Below are positions 7,389 to 14,392 of a stretch of DNA of 17,423 bases, one piece after another. Within the stretch, counting starts at the first letter, position 1. The number at the start of each line of letters is the position of its first letter. The stretch is from UBA4844 sp050943255 (GTDB lineage: Bacteria; Bacillota; Syntrophomonadia; Syntrophomonadales; Syntrophomonadaceae). The DNA is taken from assembly GCA_050943255.1 (NCBI GenBank), contig JBMNOV010000039.1:1-17423 (forward strand), in the 5' to 3' direction. Below the pieces are notes generated by a model. That model did no database searches and was not told the origin of the DNA. It saw only the letters and a program-made list of their open reading frames with translations. The translations under genes were made by a program, and so were the position numbers.

Positions 7389-7913
7389 TAATACCACAAA
7401 CGTGTTCCCCTACTGTCATTATTTTATTTTGCTTGGTAATATAAGCAGTGGATGTGGGCTTTATGGTGAACTTATAAAATAAAGCATATCACAGAGATTT
7501 ATATTTTTGTAGCTTGATAAAAATATTCTCTCGGACCCCAAAGGTACTCAAATCCTATATGGTAACATAAACTTACAAAAAACGTTTACTTATCCCCTAA
7601 TTCTAATAATTATCACCATTAAATTCTATTAGGGTAAAGTCTCCAATTGTTTTATTAATTTTTCTATGCGATTAATTAGTGACTCTGTTTTCGAATAATT
7701 GTTAGAGTCCATTACCTGAATCCAATCAATAAGAAAGGATCTATAACCGGCTAGGTAATTAATTACGGATTCCAGGCTTTACTGACTTGGCAAATGCTGA
7801 TATTATCGAATAGATTAAGTAATATTAGCTTACATGTGGTGTGGAAAAATGAAATTTGAAAAAATAACTGCTTGTTTTGGAATAATGATGGTCAATAATT
7901 CAGTGAAACAGAT
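7389..7913. other. Intergenic region between divergent genes, containing one coding-like remnant
   Basis: The region separates the minus-strand ArsC/Spx-like gene from plus-strand sfsA. A 7-bp stem (GCTTTAT at 7458-7464, ATAAAGC at 7479-7485) is visible but has no T tract. The rest is AT-rich and holds the remnant listed at 7629-7778. I see no convincing promoter for sfsA. Confidence 0.4.
7629..7778 (-). pseudogene. Unidentified coding-like remnant (C-terminal piece)
   Basis: A minus-strand frame of 49 sense codons runs from just after a TAA (7779-7781) to a TAA at 7629-7631. It reads as a plausible helical protein end, with AGYRSFLIDWIQVMDSNN and then INRIEKLIKQLETLP. The only ATG (7712) has no ribosome binding site and leaves 27 residues. 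I do not recognise the family. It could be the surviving 3' end of a deleted gene, or chance. Confidence 0.3.
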
Positions 7914-8597
7914 ATGAAGTATAAAAATATAACACATGCCAAATTCATAGAACGCCGGAATCGCTTTGTAGCTTATGTCGAGCTTGATGGCAAGGTTGAA
8001 ACAGTGCATGTAAAGAACACCGGGCGCTGCAAAGAACTACTTTTGCCCGGAAGCCATGTTATACTTGCGAAAACAGATAATCCCGCAAGGAAAACGCAGT
8101 ACGATTTGGTAACCGTTTTGAAGGACGGACTTGGCTGGGTCAACATTGACAGTCAGGCACCAAATCAGGTAGTGAAAGAATGGCTAAATAGTTTACCGTT
8201 GCTATTTGAAAACATTACCTTGCTAAAACCAGAATATTCTTATGGAAAGTTTCGCTTGGATTTCTATCTGGAGTGTGCCTCCCGAAAGATTTTAATTGAG
8301 GTTAAAGGATGCACTCTGGAAATAGATGGCATTGGATATTTTCCCGATGCACCGACCGAGCGCGGGGTCAAGCATTTGTACGAGCTTGCCGAAGCAGCAG
8401 GAAAAGGATATGAGTGCTATATCGCATTCGTCATTGCTATGCCTGGTGTCCGGAAAGTACTGCCCAATGTAAAAACACACCCGGAGTTTGGTACAGCTTT
8501 GGCAGTAGCCAAGGAAGCAGGTGTAAAGGTGCTTTACCTTCCCTGCAATGTTTTGCCTGATGAAATGAGTATCGTGGACATATTGATAGGCCATTGA
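7914..8597 (+). CDS. sfsA: Sugar fermentation stimulation protein homolog SfsA
   Basis: The protein is full length for SfsA (227 residues; the family is about 225-240). The N-terminal OB-like half carries FIERRNRFVAYVELDG (11-26) and the diagnostic HVKNTGRCKELLLPG (32-46). The C-terminal half has a PD-(D/E)xK nuclease-like core: RLDFYLE (114-120, Asp116), IEVKGCTLE (128-136, Glu129 and Lys131) and FPDAPTERGVKHL (143-155). E. coli SfsA was first linked to maltose gene expression and DNA binding. The nuclease-like fold is known, but the cellular role in Gram-positives is not settled. The start matches the family N-terminus (MKYxNI), though the ribosome binding site is weak. The next gene starts about 100 bases downstream in the same direction. 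Confidence 0.95.
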   Translation: MKYKNITHAKFIERRNRFVAYVELDGKVETVHVKNTGRCKELLLPGSHVILAKTDNPARKTQYDLVTVLKDGLGWVNIDSQAPNQVVKEWLNSLPLLFENITLLKPEYSYGKFRLDFYLECASRKILIEVKGCTLEIDGIGYFPDAPTERGVKHLYELAEAAGKGYECYIAFVIAMPGVRKVLPNVKTHPEFGTALAVAKEAGVKVLYLPCNVLPDEMSIVDILIGH

Positions 8598-8695
8598 TTT
8601 TTTTTGTGCTTTAAATAAATAGTTTAATGATCGCTATGGCCGGACTACTGATGGAAAATTCAAAAACCATTGACATGTTTTGGGGAGGTTTGGAT

Positions 8696-9529
8696 TTGAA
8701 ACTTATTTCATGGAATATTGATTCTTTAAATTCAGCATTAACAGGTGCTTCGGCACGAGCCGTATTAAGTCGTAAAGTAATAAATTCCATTGTTGAAAAC
8801 AATCCGGAAGTTATTGCCTTACAAGAAACAAAGCTGCCAAGCGGTGGACCTACTAAAAAGCAATTAGAAATATTAAATGATATGTTTCCCGGGTATAGAA
8901 TTGTCTGGAATAGCTCAGTAGAACCTGCACGCAAGGGTTATGCAGGCACTATGTTTTTATATAAGAATAGTTTAAAACCAAGGGTAAGCTTCCCCAAAAT
9001 CGGTGCACCTGGCACTATGGATTTTGAAGGCAGAATTATCACATTGGAGTTTGAAGATTTCTACTTAACACAAGTATATACCCCCAATGCAGGTGAAGGC
9101 TTAAGTCGTTTAAGGGAACGGCAGATTTGGGATATTAAATTTGCTGACTACCAAGAAAAGCTAGATAAAGAAAAATGTGTTCTTGCAGCAGGTGATTTTA
9201 ATGTGGCCCATAGAGAAATCGACTTGGCTAATCCTAATAGCAATCGTAATTCAGCCGGATTTACTGATGAGGAGCGTGAAGGCTTTACAAATCTTCTAAA
9301 AAGAGGCTTTACAGATACATTTCGTTATATACATGGAGATGTTACAGGTGTTTATTCCTGGTGGTCCCAGCGTGCTAAAACAAGTAAAATTAATAATTCC
9401 GGATGGAGAATTGATTATTGGTTGGTGAGTAATAGGATTGCAGACAGAGTTTTAAAATCTGAAATGATTGATTCGGAACCAAGACAAGACCACACGCCTA
9501 TATTGCTGGTAATTGACTTGCGGGTATAA
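8696..9529 (+). CDS. xth: Exodeoxyribonuclease III / AP endonuclease (EEP family)
   Basis: This is a cytosolic DNA repair enzyme of the endonuclease/exonuclease/phosphatase fold, expected to cut at abasic sites and remove 3' blocks. The family motifs appear in order: LISWNIDSL at the N-terminus (metal-binding Asn), ALQETK (catalytic Glu), the family QVYTPNAGEG strand, AAGDFNVAH (Asp and Asn), WRIDYWLVS, and DHTPI (the catalytic His). I place the start at the TTG at 8696 because GGGGAGG (8682-8688) lies 7 bases upstream and the family begins right at (M)KLISWN. This gives 277 residues. An ATG at 8627 would add 23 residues that do not fit the family and has no good ribosome binding site. The gene is downstream of sfsA and may be co-transcribed with it. 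Confidence 0.92.
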   Translation: MKLISWNIDSLNSALTGASARAVLSRKVINSIVENNPEVIALQETKLPSGGPTKKQLEILNDMFPGYRIVWNSSVEPARKGYAGTMFLYKNSLKPRVSFPKIGAPGTMDFEGRIITLEFEDFYLTQVYTPNAGEGLSRLRERQIWDIKFADYQEKLDKEKCVLAAGDFNVAHREIDLANPNSNRNSAGFTDEEREGFTNLLKRGFTDTFRYIHGDVTGVYSWWSQRAKTSKINNSGWRIDYWLVSNRIADRVLKSEMIDSEPRQDHTPILLVIDLRV

Positions 9530-9538
9530 AGTATAACC

Positions 9539-9706
9539 ATGGAAGGTCCTTGTTGTAAAAAAATACATTTCATGCATGTTAATAAGCCTAGTGAAAGTGC
9601 GGCGGATATTGATAAAAGGCTGGAAGAACTCCAAACCGAGTTGATCCAAAAGGCAAATTCAAAGGCCTGCTTCTCTCCGTCTCCCTGCTCTACCTGCAGG
9701 AATTAA
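9539..9706 (+). CDS. Possible small cysteine-rich protein (55 residues)
   Basis: The frame starts 10 bases after the exonuclease gene and runs to a TAA at 9704-9706. It encodes Cys-Cys at residues 5-6 (MEGPCCKKIHFMH), an amphipathic helix (about 23-40, IDKRLEELQTELIQK) and a C-terminal ACFSPSPCSTCRN with three more cysteines. The composition suggests a real protein, perhaps metal-binding. The ribosome binding site is poor, so translation would probably rely on coupling to the upstream gene. It overlaps the end of the convergent YigZ-family gene by 4 bases. I do not recognise a family. Confidence 0.4.
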   Translation: MEGPCCKKIHFMHVNKPSESAADIDKRLEELQTELIQKANSKACFSPSPCSTCRN

Positions 9707-10335
9707 CGTTGGCCCTGACCAACAAATGCCTGTTCACATAATTCAATTGTTGCCGTTCCTGAGCTAAGGTCTTCAATCTTAGCAATAAAGTCATCCAATT
9801 TATTAATTGCAACCCAAATTACTAAATTAATGCGGTCAGTATATTGAATATCTGTTATCTCAGTTAATGTGCTGTGAAAATATTTTTCAAAACTGCCATA
9901 ACAGTTATAGTCCAGGGTCAACAAGATTTTTTGGCAGTATTCCATATTAATAATATAAGCCTCATCCAAAGCTGCTTGAACAGATTGGGTATATGCCTTA
10001 ACTAATCCCCCGGTTCCCAGCAGGGTTCCGCCAAAATAACGAACTACAATAGCCATTATGTTTTCTAAATCGTTCTGTGCCAGTACATGAAGTATAGGCC
10101 ATCCTGCAGTTCCGCCTGGTTCGCCATCATCACTGTATCGTTCAAGTAATCTGCCGTCCTGCCTGAATCTATAAGCATAACAATAATGATTGGCTCCAGG
10201 ATATTCTTGCCTGGCCTCGTAACGCCTGATGTCTATATCCTGTATTTGATTTAGAGGCATCAAAATACAAATAAATCTGGACTTTTTTATAAATATTTCG
10301 GCGATAGTGGTATCATTTATAGTCTTATATTTCAT
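9703..10335 (-). CDS. yigZ: YigZ/IMPACT family protein (UPF0029)
   Basis: The family signature is clear. The N-terminal domain has KKSRFICIL, a PGANHYCYAYR strand, DDGEPGGTAGWPIL and VVRYFGGTLLGTGGLVKAY, the conserved glycine-rich core. A ferredoxin-like C-terminal domain (DUF1949 type) follows, from about LLTLDYNCYGSFEKYF to the end. Eukaryotic IMPACT regulates GCN2. The bacterial proteins are thought to bind nucleic acid or ribosome-associated partners, but their function is not established. I choose the ATG at 10335 (210 residues) because AGAGGTG lies about 7 bases upstream and MKYKTI fits the family start. The upstream ATG at 10356 would add seven residues without a ribosome binding site. 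It is convergent with the exonuclease gene. Confidence 0.92.
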   Translation of the reverse strand: MKYKTINDTTIAEIFIKKSRFICILMPLNQIQDIDIRRYEARQEYPGANHYCYAYRFRQDGRLLERYSDDGEPGGTAGWPILHVLAQNDLENIMAIVVRYFGGTLLGTGGLVKAYTQSVQAALDEAYIINMEYCQKILLTLDYNCYGSFEKYFHSTLTEITDIQYTDRINLVIWVAINKLDDFIAKIEDLSSGTATIELCEQAFVGQGQR

Positions 10336-10356
10336 AAAAACACCTCTCATAGGCAT

Positions 10357-10690
10357 AGGTTGAAAGTAACCAGCTTATTGGGGATCGTTGTTTACTGCCG
10401 GGGTTTTTGTTTTACTGACCGATTATCACTTTACGTTTCCTATGTTTCTAACCATTATACAACAAGACACCCTTGTATTTCATATTAGAGCCCGGATAAT
10501 GCAGGTATCCAACCAGAGGCATATAAGAATAGTGGAAACTTAATCATTGGATAAAAAACAAAATACCCATGTGAAATAACGTCGATGTAGACAAAAACGA
10601 AGAATATATTATAGAATTTTATGGTAGCACCTATATTTTAGTTCTATTTATAACCTGTCTATATAAAACGGATTACTAAAGGGGGAACAA
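10357..10690. other. Divergent intergenic region between yigZ and the chemotaxis receptor
   Basis: Both neighbours read outward from here, so their promoters should lie inside. I find only weak -10-like matches (for example TATATT near 10632) and no sigma-D (TAAA-N15-GCCGATAA) site in front of the receptor. No coding frame with start signals was found. Confidence 0.4.
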
Positions 10691-10712
10691 GCAGGTTCAT
10701 ATTTTTACCTGC
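10691..10712 (+). promoter_or_regulatory. Leader hairpin between the Shine-Dalgarno and start codon of the chemotaxis receptor
   Basis: GCAGGT (10691-10696) and ACCTGC (10707-10712) form a perfect 6-bp stem with a 10-base AT-rich loop, 7 bases before the ATG at 10720. The only purine-rich ribosome binding site, AAAGGGGG (10678-10685), lies before the hairpin. If the hairpin forms, it would bring that site to about 12 unpaired bases from the ATG; unfolded, the gap is 34 bases. This suggests structure-dependent translation, but it has not been tested. Confidence 0.45.
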
Positions 10713-10719
10713 CGGACAA

Positions 10720-12429
10720 ATGAAAAAGTTAAGATTTAAAACATTAAGGTCACGTCTCGTCTTTCATTTCACCCTGATCAGTTTTGTCCTCTGTGTAATA
10801 ATGGGAAGCTTTGTAACGGTTTACACCCACAATCTATTTATGAACAATATTCGGGATAAAGCAAAAAATTTAGCCATCGCTGCTGCTCTACTGGTCGATG
10901 GGGATCAACACCAGCAAATAAAATCTGAATCTGATGATCTTTATAAGCAGCAGGTGAAGTTGTTTCAACAGTTGCAAAAGGAAACCGAGGTACTCTATGT
11001 ATATAGTCTCATAAAAGATGGAGATAAAACCCGTTTTGTGCTTGACACCGGTGTTGGTGAAGACCACTCTCCTTTGGGATTGGAGTACGATTATTCACCG
11101 GAAATGGCTGAAGCATTTGCCGGAAAGGCTTTGGCATCTAAAAGTATAGAGACAGATCAGTGGGGTAGTTATCTCTCCGGTTACGCACCTATTTATGACA
11201 GCAACGGAAATACAACGGGCATTGCTGGTGTGGATATTGATGCCCATTATATTGTAGCTGAGGTAAAAAGTCTTGTAAGCAAAATAGTTCTATTTAGTAT
11301 TATGTGCATTTGTTTAGGCCTTCTTATTTCTTTACTCCTATCGCACCGGATTTCCAAACCTCTAGCTTCAATTAATCAGCGCATGAGCGAACTGGCTGAA
11401 TCCGGAGGCGATTTAACTCAGAAAATTGAGATCGATACCGGGGATGATATCGAGTTGCTGAGTAAATCCGTGAATGCATTTATTGAGAAAATAAGGACTA
11501 TAGTAGCTGAAATAATGATGAATACCAATAGTGTATCCAATGCAATCATGGAACTAAGCACAGTGTGCAGAGAGACCAGCCAAATGGTTGAACAAGTTAG
11601 TGCCTCAATTGAACAAATGGCTATAGGTACGGGGGAACAAGCTAATCAGGCACAAGAAGCAGCCCAAATGACCAAAGGAATAGTAACTGATATTGAAATT
11701 AATGAAAAAAAGGTAGAATTCATTAATCAACTTTGTACTGAAGCACTATCACTGGTTAATGAAGGGTTAAAGGCCATCGAGGATCAGAAAGTTAAAATGC
11801 AGGCCAATATTAGTGCGGCTGATAATACCGATTTGGTAATTAGACAGCTGAACGAGAGAATTGGTGAAATTGGTATAATTCTGGAGACAATTTCTAATAT
11901 CGCCGGGAAAACCAATCTTCTGGCGCTGAATGCAACAATAGAGGCAGCAAGAGCTGGAGAGCAAGGACGGGGATTTGCTGTTGTCGCCGAAGAAGTAAGA
12001 AAACTGGCTGAAGCATCCAAAGCCGCAGTTTCAGAAATAACCGGGATAATAGAGTTAATTCAAAAAGGAGCCCAAAGAGCCGTGATAGAGGCTAACAATA
12101 CCAAAAATATAGTAGAAGCACAGAAAATAAGTCTGAAAGAAACAAGCAGGGCATTTCAAGATATTTCTGATATCATAGAAAAGTTAAATATTAATGTCGA
12201 GATCATAAAAGAACATTCCCGACAGATAAAAGACAGTTCCCACGGTATTCTGCAAGCAGTTTACCAGATTGCCTCTGTATCGCAGCAGAATGCTGCACTT
12301 AGTCAAGAAGTATCCGCGAGTAACGAAGAACAGATGTCAAGTATTGAGCACATAACAGGCATCGCACACAATACCGCTGGCATTGCCGAAGAGCTGCAAA
12401 CCGCAGTCTCAAGGTTTAAAGTAGATTAA
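10720..12429 (+). CDS. Methyl-accepting chemotaxis protein (transmembrane receptor)
   Basis: A signal-anchor segment (about 13-36) is followed by an extracytoplasmic sensor domain of about 150 residues, with a Cache-like end (GSYLSGYAPIYDSNGNTTGIAGVDID, split across 149-174). A second membrane segment (about 188-208), a HAMP domain (about 208-260) and a long cytoplasmic coiled coil follow. The coiled coil contains the highly conserved signalling tip AGKTNLLALNATIEAA (395-410) and GFAVVAEEVRKLAE (418-431). It should couple to CheA/CheW and flagellar control. The ligand is not predictable. It has no C-terminal CheR/CheB pentapeptide. The length of 569 residues is normal. No chemotaxis operon genes lie next to it, so it is an orphan receptor. 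Confidence 0.95.
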   Translation: MKKLRFKTLRSRLVFHFTLISFVLCVIMGSFVTVYTHNLFMNNIRDKAKNLAIAAALLVDGDQHQQIKSESDDLYKQQVKLFQQLQKETEVLYVYSLIKDGDKTRFVLDTGVGEDHSPLGLEYDYSPEMAEAFAGKALASKSIETDQWGSYLSGYAPIYDSNGNTTGIAGVDIDAHYIVAEVKSLVSKIVLFSIMCICLGLLISLLLSHRISKPLASINQRMSELAESGGDLTQKIEIDTGDDIELLSKSVNAFIEKIRTIVAEIMMNTNSVSNAIMELSTVCRETSQMVEQVSASIEQMAIGTGEQANQAQEAAQMTKGIVTDIEINEKKVEFINQLCTEALSLVNEGLKAIEDQKVKMQANISAADNTDLVIRQLNERIGEIGIILETISNIAGKTNLLALNATIEAARAGEQGRGFAVVAEEVRKLAEASKAAVSEITGIIELIQKGAQRAVIEANNTKNIVEAQKISLKETSRAFQDISDIIEKLNINVEIIKEHSRQIKDSSHGILQAVYQIASVSQQNAALSQEVSASNEEQMSSIEHITGIAHNTAGIAEELQTAVSRFKVD

Positions 12430-12735
12430 AGTCAGGCGAATTCTGGTTTAATAAGACCTTTGGTTCGGATAACGAAATACGGTAGTGTAATTACGCTTTC
12501 TGTACAAAATACGGTCTATATACACCTCCGCTGTCCAAAAAACGATAAAAAACAATATATCTTTCGCGAACAAGGAACCGATAACCACTTTCAAATTCAG
12601 TAATCGATGACAAAAATAAATCTATTATTTTATCATCCGCTATCAAGGTAGTCCCCGTAATAGTGACTCATTAGGCCATTATAGGTAAAATCCAGACTGC
12701 GGGACAGACCAGGAAACACTCTACTACATCTATAC
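12430..12735. other. Convergent intergenic region with an AT-rich inverted repeat
   Basis: The region lies between the convergent receptor and hemerythrin genes. An imperfect inverted repeat spans 12606-12636: GATGACAAAAATAA, loop ATCTA, TTATTTTATCATC, with one bulge and one wobble. It could terminate either transcript, but neither strand has a proper T tract after the stem. No gene is seen in the rest. Confidence 0.35.
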
Positions 12736-13131
12736 TCATGCTTGCCCGGTTATCTTCTTGTCCTGTCCGAGAATATGCCCCTCTATCCATTTCACCACGA
12801 ATTCCAAAATATCGAGCAGATACTGCCTCTGATCTTCATCTATTTTATTTAGGTTTACACTATTAACCTTTTCAATAAAGTCATCGTGTAATACTTTATG
12901 AGATAACAGCCTTTTATAGCCTATCCTGGCCATATACTCCTGTTCACAGTTGAAATGGTAAGCTGTGTATTCTTTTAATTCGTCGATTATAGCCACGATG
13001 GCATCATATTTATCAACTAGTAATTGGTTTTTTAAGAGTGCATAGGCTCTGTTGGCAATATCAAAAAGCTGCCGGTGCTGGTCATCTATTTCACTAACTC
13101 CAATACTGAATTCATCTCTCCAGGTAATCAA
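12736..13131 (-). CDS. Bacteriohemerythrin
   Basis: This is a small cytosolic oxygen-binding protein with a non-heme di-iron site in a four-helix bundle. All seven iron ligands of the family are present with canonical spacing: His19 (DDQHRQLFD), His59-x3-Glu63, His78-x3-His82 and His119-x4-Asp124. The length of 131 residues is normal for a single-domain protein. Roles proposed for such proteins are oxygen transport, storage or sensing in microaerobic or anaerobic bacteria. The start is a TTG at 13131 with GGGGG seven bases upstream, and the family start (xITWxDEFSIGV) agrees. A near-consensus promoter lies upstream. It faces a chemotaxis receptor gene, so a functional link with aerotaxis is possible but unproven. 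Confidence 0.95.
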   Translation of the reverse strand: MITWRDEFSIGVSEIDDQHRQLFDIANRAYALLKNQLLVDKYDAIVAIIDELKEYTAYHFNCEQEYMARIGYKRLLSHKVLHDDFIEKVNSVNLNKIDEDQRQYLLDILEFVVKWIEGHILGQDKKITGQA

Positions 13132-13187
13132 TGCCAGTCCCCCTTTTTTATTATTAGTTTAAAAGAAAATTTGGCCCGGGGGTAGAC

Positions 13188-13216
13188 ATTATTTTCCAGG
13201 TTTTTGGGGGTGTCAA
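13188..13216 (-). promoter_or_regulatory. Promoter of the bacteriohemerythrin gene
   Basis: The minus strand reads TTGACA (13216-13211), exactly 17 bases, then AATAAT (13193-13188). The -35 box is perfect and the -10 box has one mismatch. It lies 57 bases upstream of the TTG start, as expected for a housekeeping sigma factor. Confidence 0.75.
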
Positions 13217-13404
13217 AATCCCTTAATCATCAATAAAAGCTTTCTAACGGCTCTCCTTAATTAATGCCAAGGGGATCCTATCTGAATCTATATTTGCCTT
13301 AAACTCTCAATTCCGGAGAATATCCTTATTTTAAGTAATCCAACATTTGCAAAAGTTTCAGCATTTTCTTGACTCAAGGTTGCCTCAAAAGATATTAGCA
13401 TAGC

Positions 13405-13420
13405 CTTTTGCTTGCAAAAG
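13405..13420. promoter_or_regulatory. Palindrome upstream of the modA promoter
   Basis: CTTTTGC (13405-13411) and GCAAAAG (13414-13420) are perfect inverted copies around TT. TTGCAAAAG also occurs at 13347-13355. The site is about 65 bases upstream of the -35 box of the mod promoter, a position where an activator or repressor could bind. It lies inside the frameshifted remnant, so it may instead be leftover coding sequence. Confidence 0.3.
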
Positions 13421-13485
13421 ATAAGTTTCAAATTGTGTTTAGATATATGAATATGTCTTCCAATACGGTTACCGCAAGAAACAAA

Positions 13486-13514
13486 TTTACACGTTAGAGA
13501 ATTGATGTTATAAT
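13486..13514 (+). promoter_or_regulatory. Promoter of the modABC operon
   Basis: TTTACA (13486-13491), a 17-base spacer and TATAAT (13509-13514) make a near-perfect housekeeping promoter. It is about 90 bases upstream of the modA start, leaving a leader of roughly 85 bases that contains the TTTAGT repeats. Confidence 0.75.
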
Positions 13515-13517
13515 GCG

Positions 13518-13573
13518 TTTAGTTATTTTTAGTTGTGTTTAGTCAGGTTTGATAGGTTTTAAATTCTAACTAA
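13518..13573 (+). promoter_or_regulatory. Phased TTTAGT repeats in the modA leader, candidate operator
   Basis: TTTAGT occurs at 13518-13523, 13528-13533 and 13538-13543, exactly 10 bases apart, with a diverged copy (TTTGAT) at 13548-13553. This is about one helical turn, so the copies face the same side of the DNA. TTAGTTA (13519-13525) is also matched by an inverted TAACTAA at 13567-13573. The array starts 4 bases after the -10 box, where a bound repressor would block transcription. It does not look like the E. coli ModE site as I know it, so a different molybdate or tungstate regulator is possible. Confidence 0.5.
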
Positions 13574-13604
13574 CACTATACTACATAAATAAGGGAGAGA
13601 AAAT

Positions 13605-14381
13605 ATGAGAAAAATAACAACTATCTTATTAAGCATTCTTATCCTATCATTATCCTTAGTCGGTTGTAGCAACAAAACATCAGAAAAACAAACAACCATT
13701 ACTGTTGCGGCTGCAGCAAGCTTGAAAAATTGTATGGATGAAAAATTGATACCAGCATTTCAAGAAAAATATCCTGATATCAAAATTCAAACAACCTATG
13801 ACAGTTCCGGTAAATTACAGTCGCAAATTGAAGCAGGTGCAACTATAGATGTGTTTATGTCAGCAGCTATGAAGCAAATGGATGAATTAAATAAAAAAGA
13901 ATTAATTGTTAAAGATTCTATCGTTAAACTTCTAGAAAACAAAATTGTGCTCATTGTTCCAATAAACAGCAATAAGGGTATAAGTTCTTTCACAGATATT
14001 TTAAAGGCTGATAAAATTGCCGTAGGAGACCCGGCAAGCGTACCAGCCGGACAATATGCAAAGGAAGCATTAACAAATCTTAAAATTTGGGACAAAGTTT
14101 TTGCAAAGGCCAGCCTTGGTACAAATGTTACAGAAGTGCTAAACTGGGTCGCTGAAAACAGCGCTGATGCTGGTATTGTATATTCAACTGATGCTGCTTC
14201 AAACAGTAAAGTAAAGATTGTAGCAGAAGCACCAGAAGTAAGTGTTTCCAAAGTTATTTACCCGGTAGGTATAGTTAAAGCTACTAAGAGCGGAGAACCA
14301 GCAAAGAAATTTGTAGAGTTTTTAAAAACGGATGAAGCAAAGGAAATATTTGACACCTATGGCTTCACACCAAACCAATAG
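13605..14381 (+). CDS. modA: Molybdate ABC transporter, substrate-binding lipoprotein ModA
   Basis: This is the extracytoplasmic receptor that captures molybdate (or tungstate) and delivers it to ModB. A hydrophobic signal ends in the lipobox LVGC (18-21), so Cys21 should be lipidated and anchor it to the membrane. The mature part starts with TITVAAAASLKNCMDE, the family N-terminus with the Ser that contacts the oxyanion, followed by TYDSSGKLQSQIEAGA and IDVFMSAA. GIVYSTDA and SKVIYPVGIVKAT are the usual C-lobe pieces. The length of 258 residues is normal. AGGGAGAG lies about 5 bases before the ATG. It is the first gene of the operon and 11 bases from modB. Molybdate and tungstate cannot be told apart by eye. 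Confidence 0.95.
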   Translation: MRKITTILLSILILSLSLVGCSNKTSEKQTTITVAAAASLKNCMDEKLIPAFQEKYPDIKIQTTYDSSGKLQSQIEAGATIDVFMSAAMKQMDELNKKELIVKDSIVKLLENKIVLIVPINSNKGISSFTDILKADKIAVGDPASVPAGQYAKEALTNLKIWDKVFAKASLGTNVTEVLNWVAENSADAGIVYSTDAASNSKVKIVAEAPEVSVSKVIYPVGIVKATKSGEPAKKFVEFLKTDEAKEIFDTYGFTPNQ

Positions 14382-14392
14382 GAGAAAATAAT

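Larger units (their letters stand above)
13244..13518 (-). pseudogene. Frameshifted, unidentified gene remnant antisense to the modA upstream region
   Basis: One minus-strand frame is open from 13518 to a TAG at 13288-13290 and reads protein-like, e.g. KQKAMLISFEATLSQ, then AETFANVGLLKIRIFSGIE. The second frame continues it as EFKANIDSDRIPLALIKESR to a TAG at 13244-13246. The switch falls at GAGAG (13304-13308, read on the minus strand), so gain of two bases (AG) would explain the break: SGIE-FKANIDSD restores one frame. The ATG at 13401 has no good ribosome binding site. The family is not recognised. The upper part overlaps the modA promoter, so if this was a gene it is dead or displaced. 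Confidence 0.4.

Noticed and set aside
8627..8695. Upstream ATG start for the exonuclease III gene.
   Set aside because: It adds 23 residues that do not fit the family and lacks a ribosome binding site. The TTG at 8696 has GGGGAGG at ideal spacing.
13518..13553. Phased TTTAGT repeats as a CRISPR array.
   Set aside because: The units are 6 bases long at 10-base steps, far too short, with no spacers and no cas genes.
13520..13604. Molybdenum cofactor riboswitch in the modA leader.
   Set aside because: The leader is AT-rich and only about 85 bases long, without the GC-rich stems this riboswitch needs.
13796..14251. A 151-codon minus-strand open frame.
   Set aside because: It is antisense to well-conserved modA and biased in composition as expected for a shadow.
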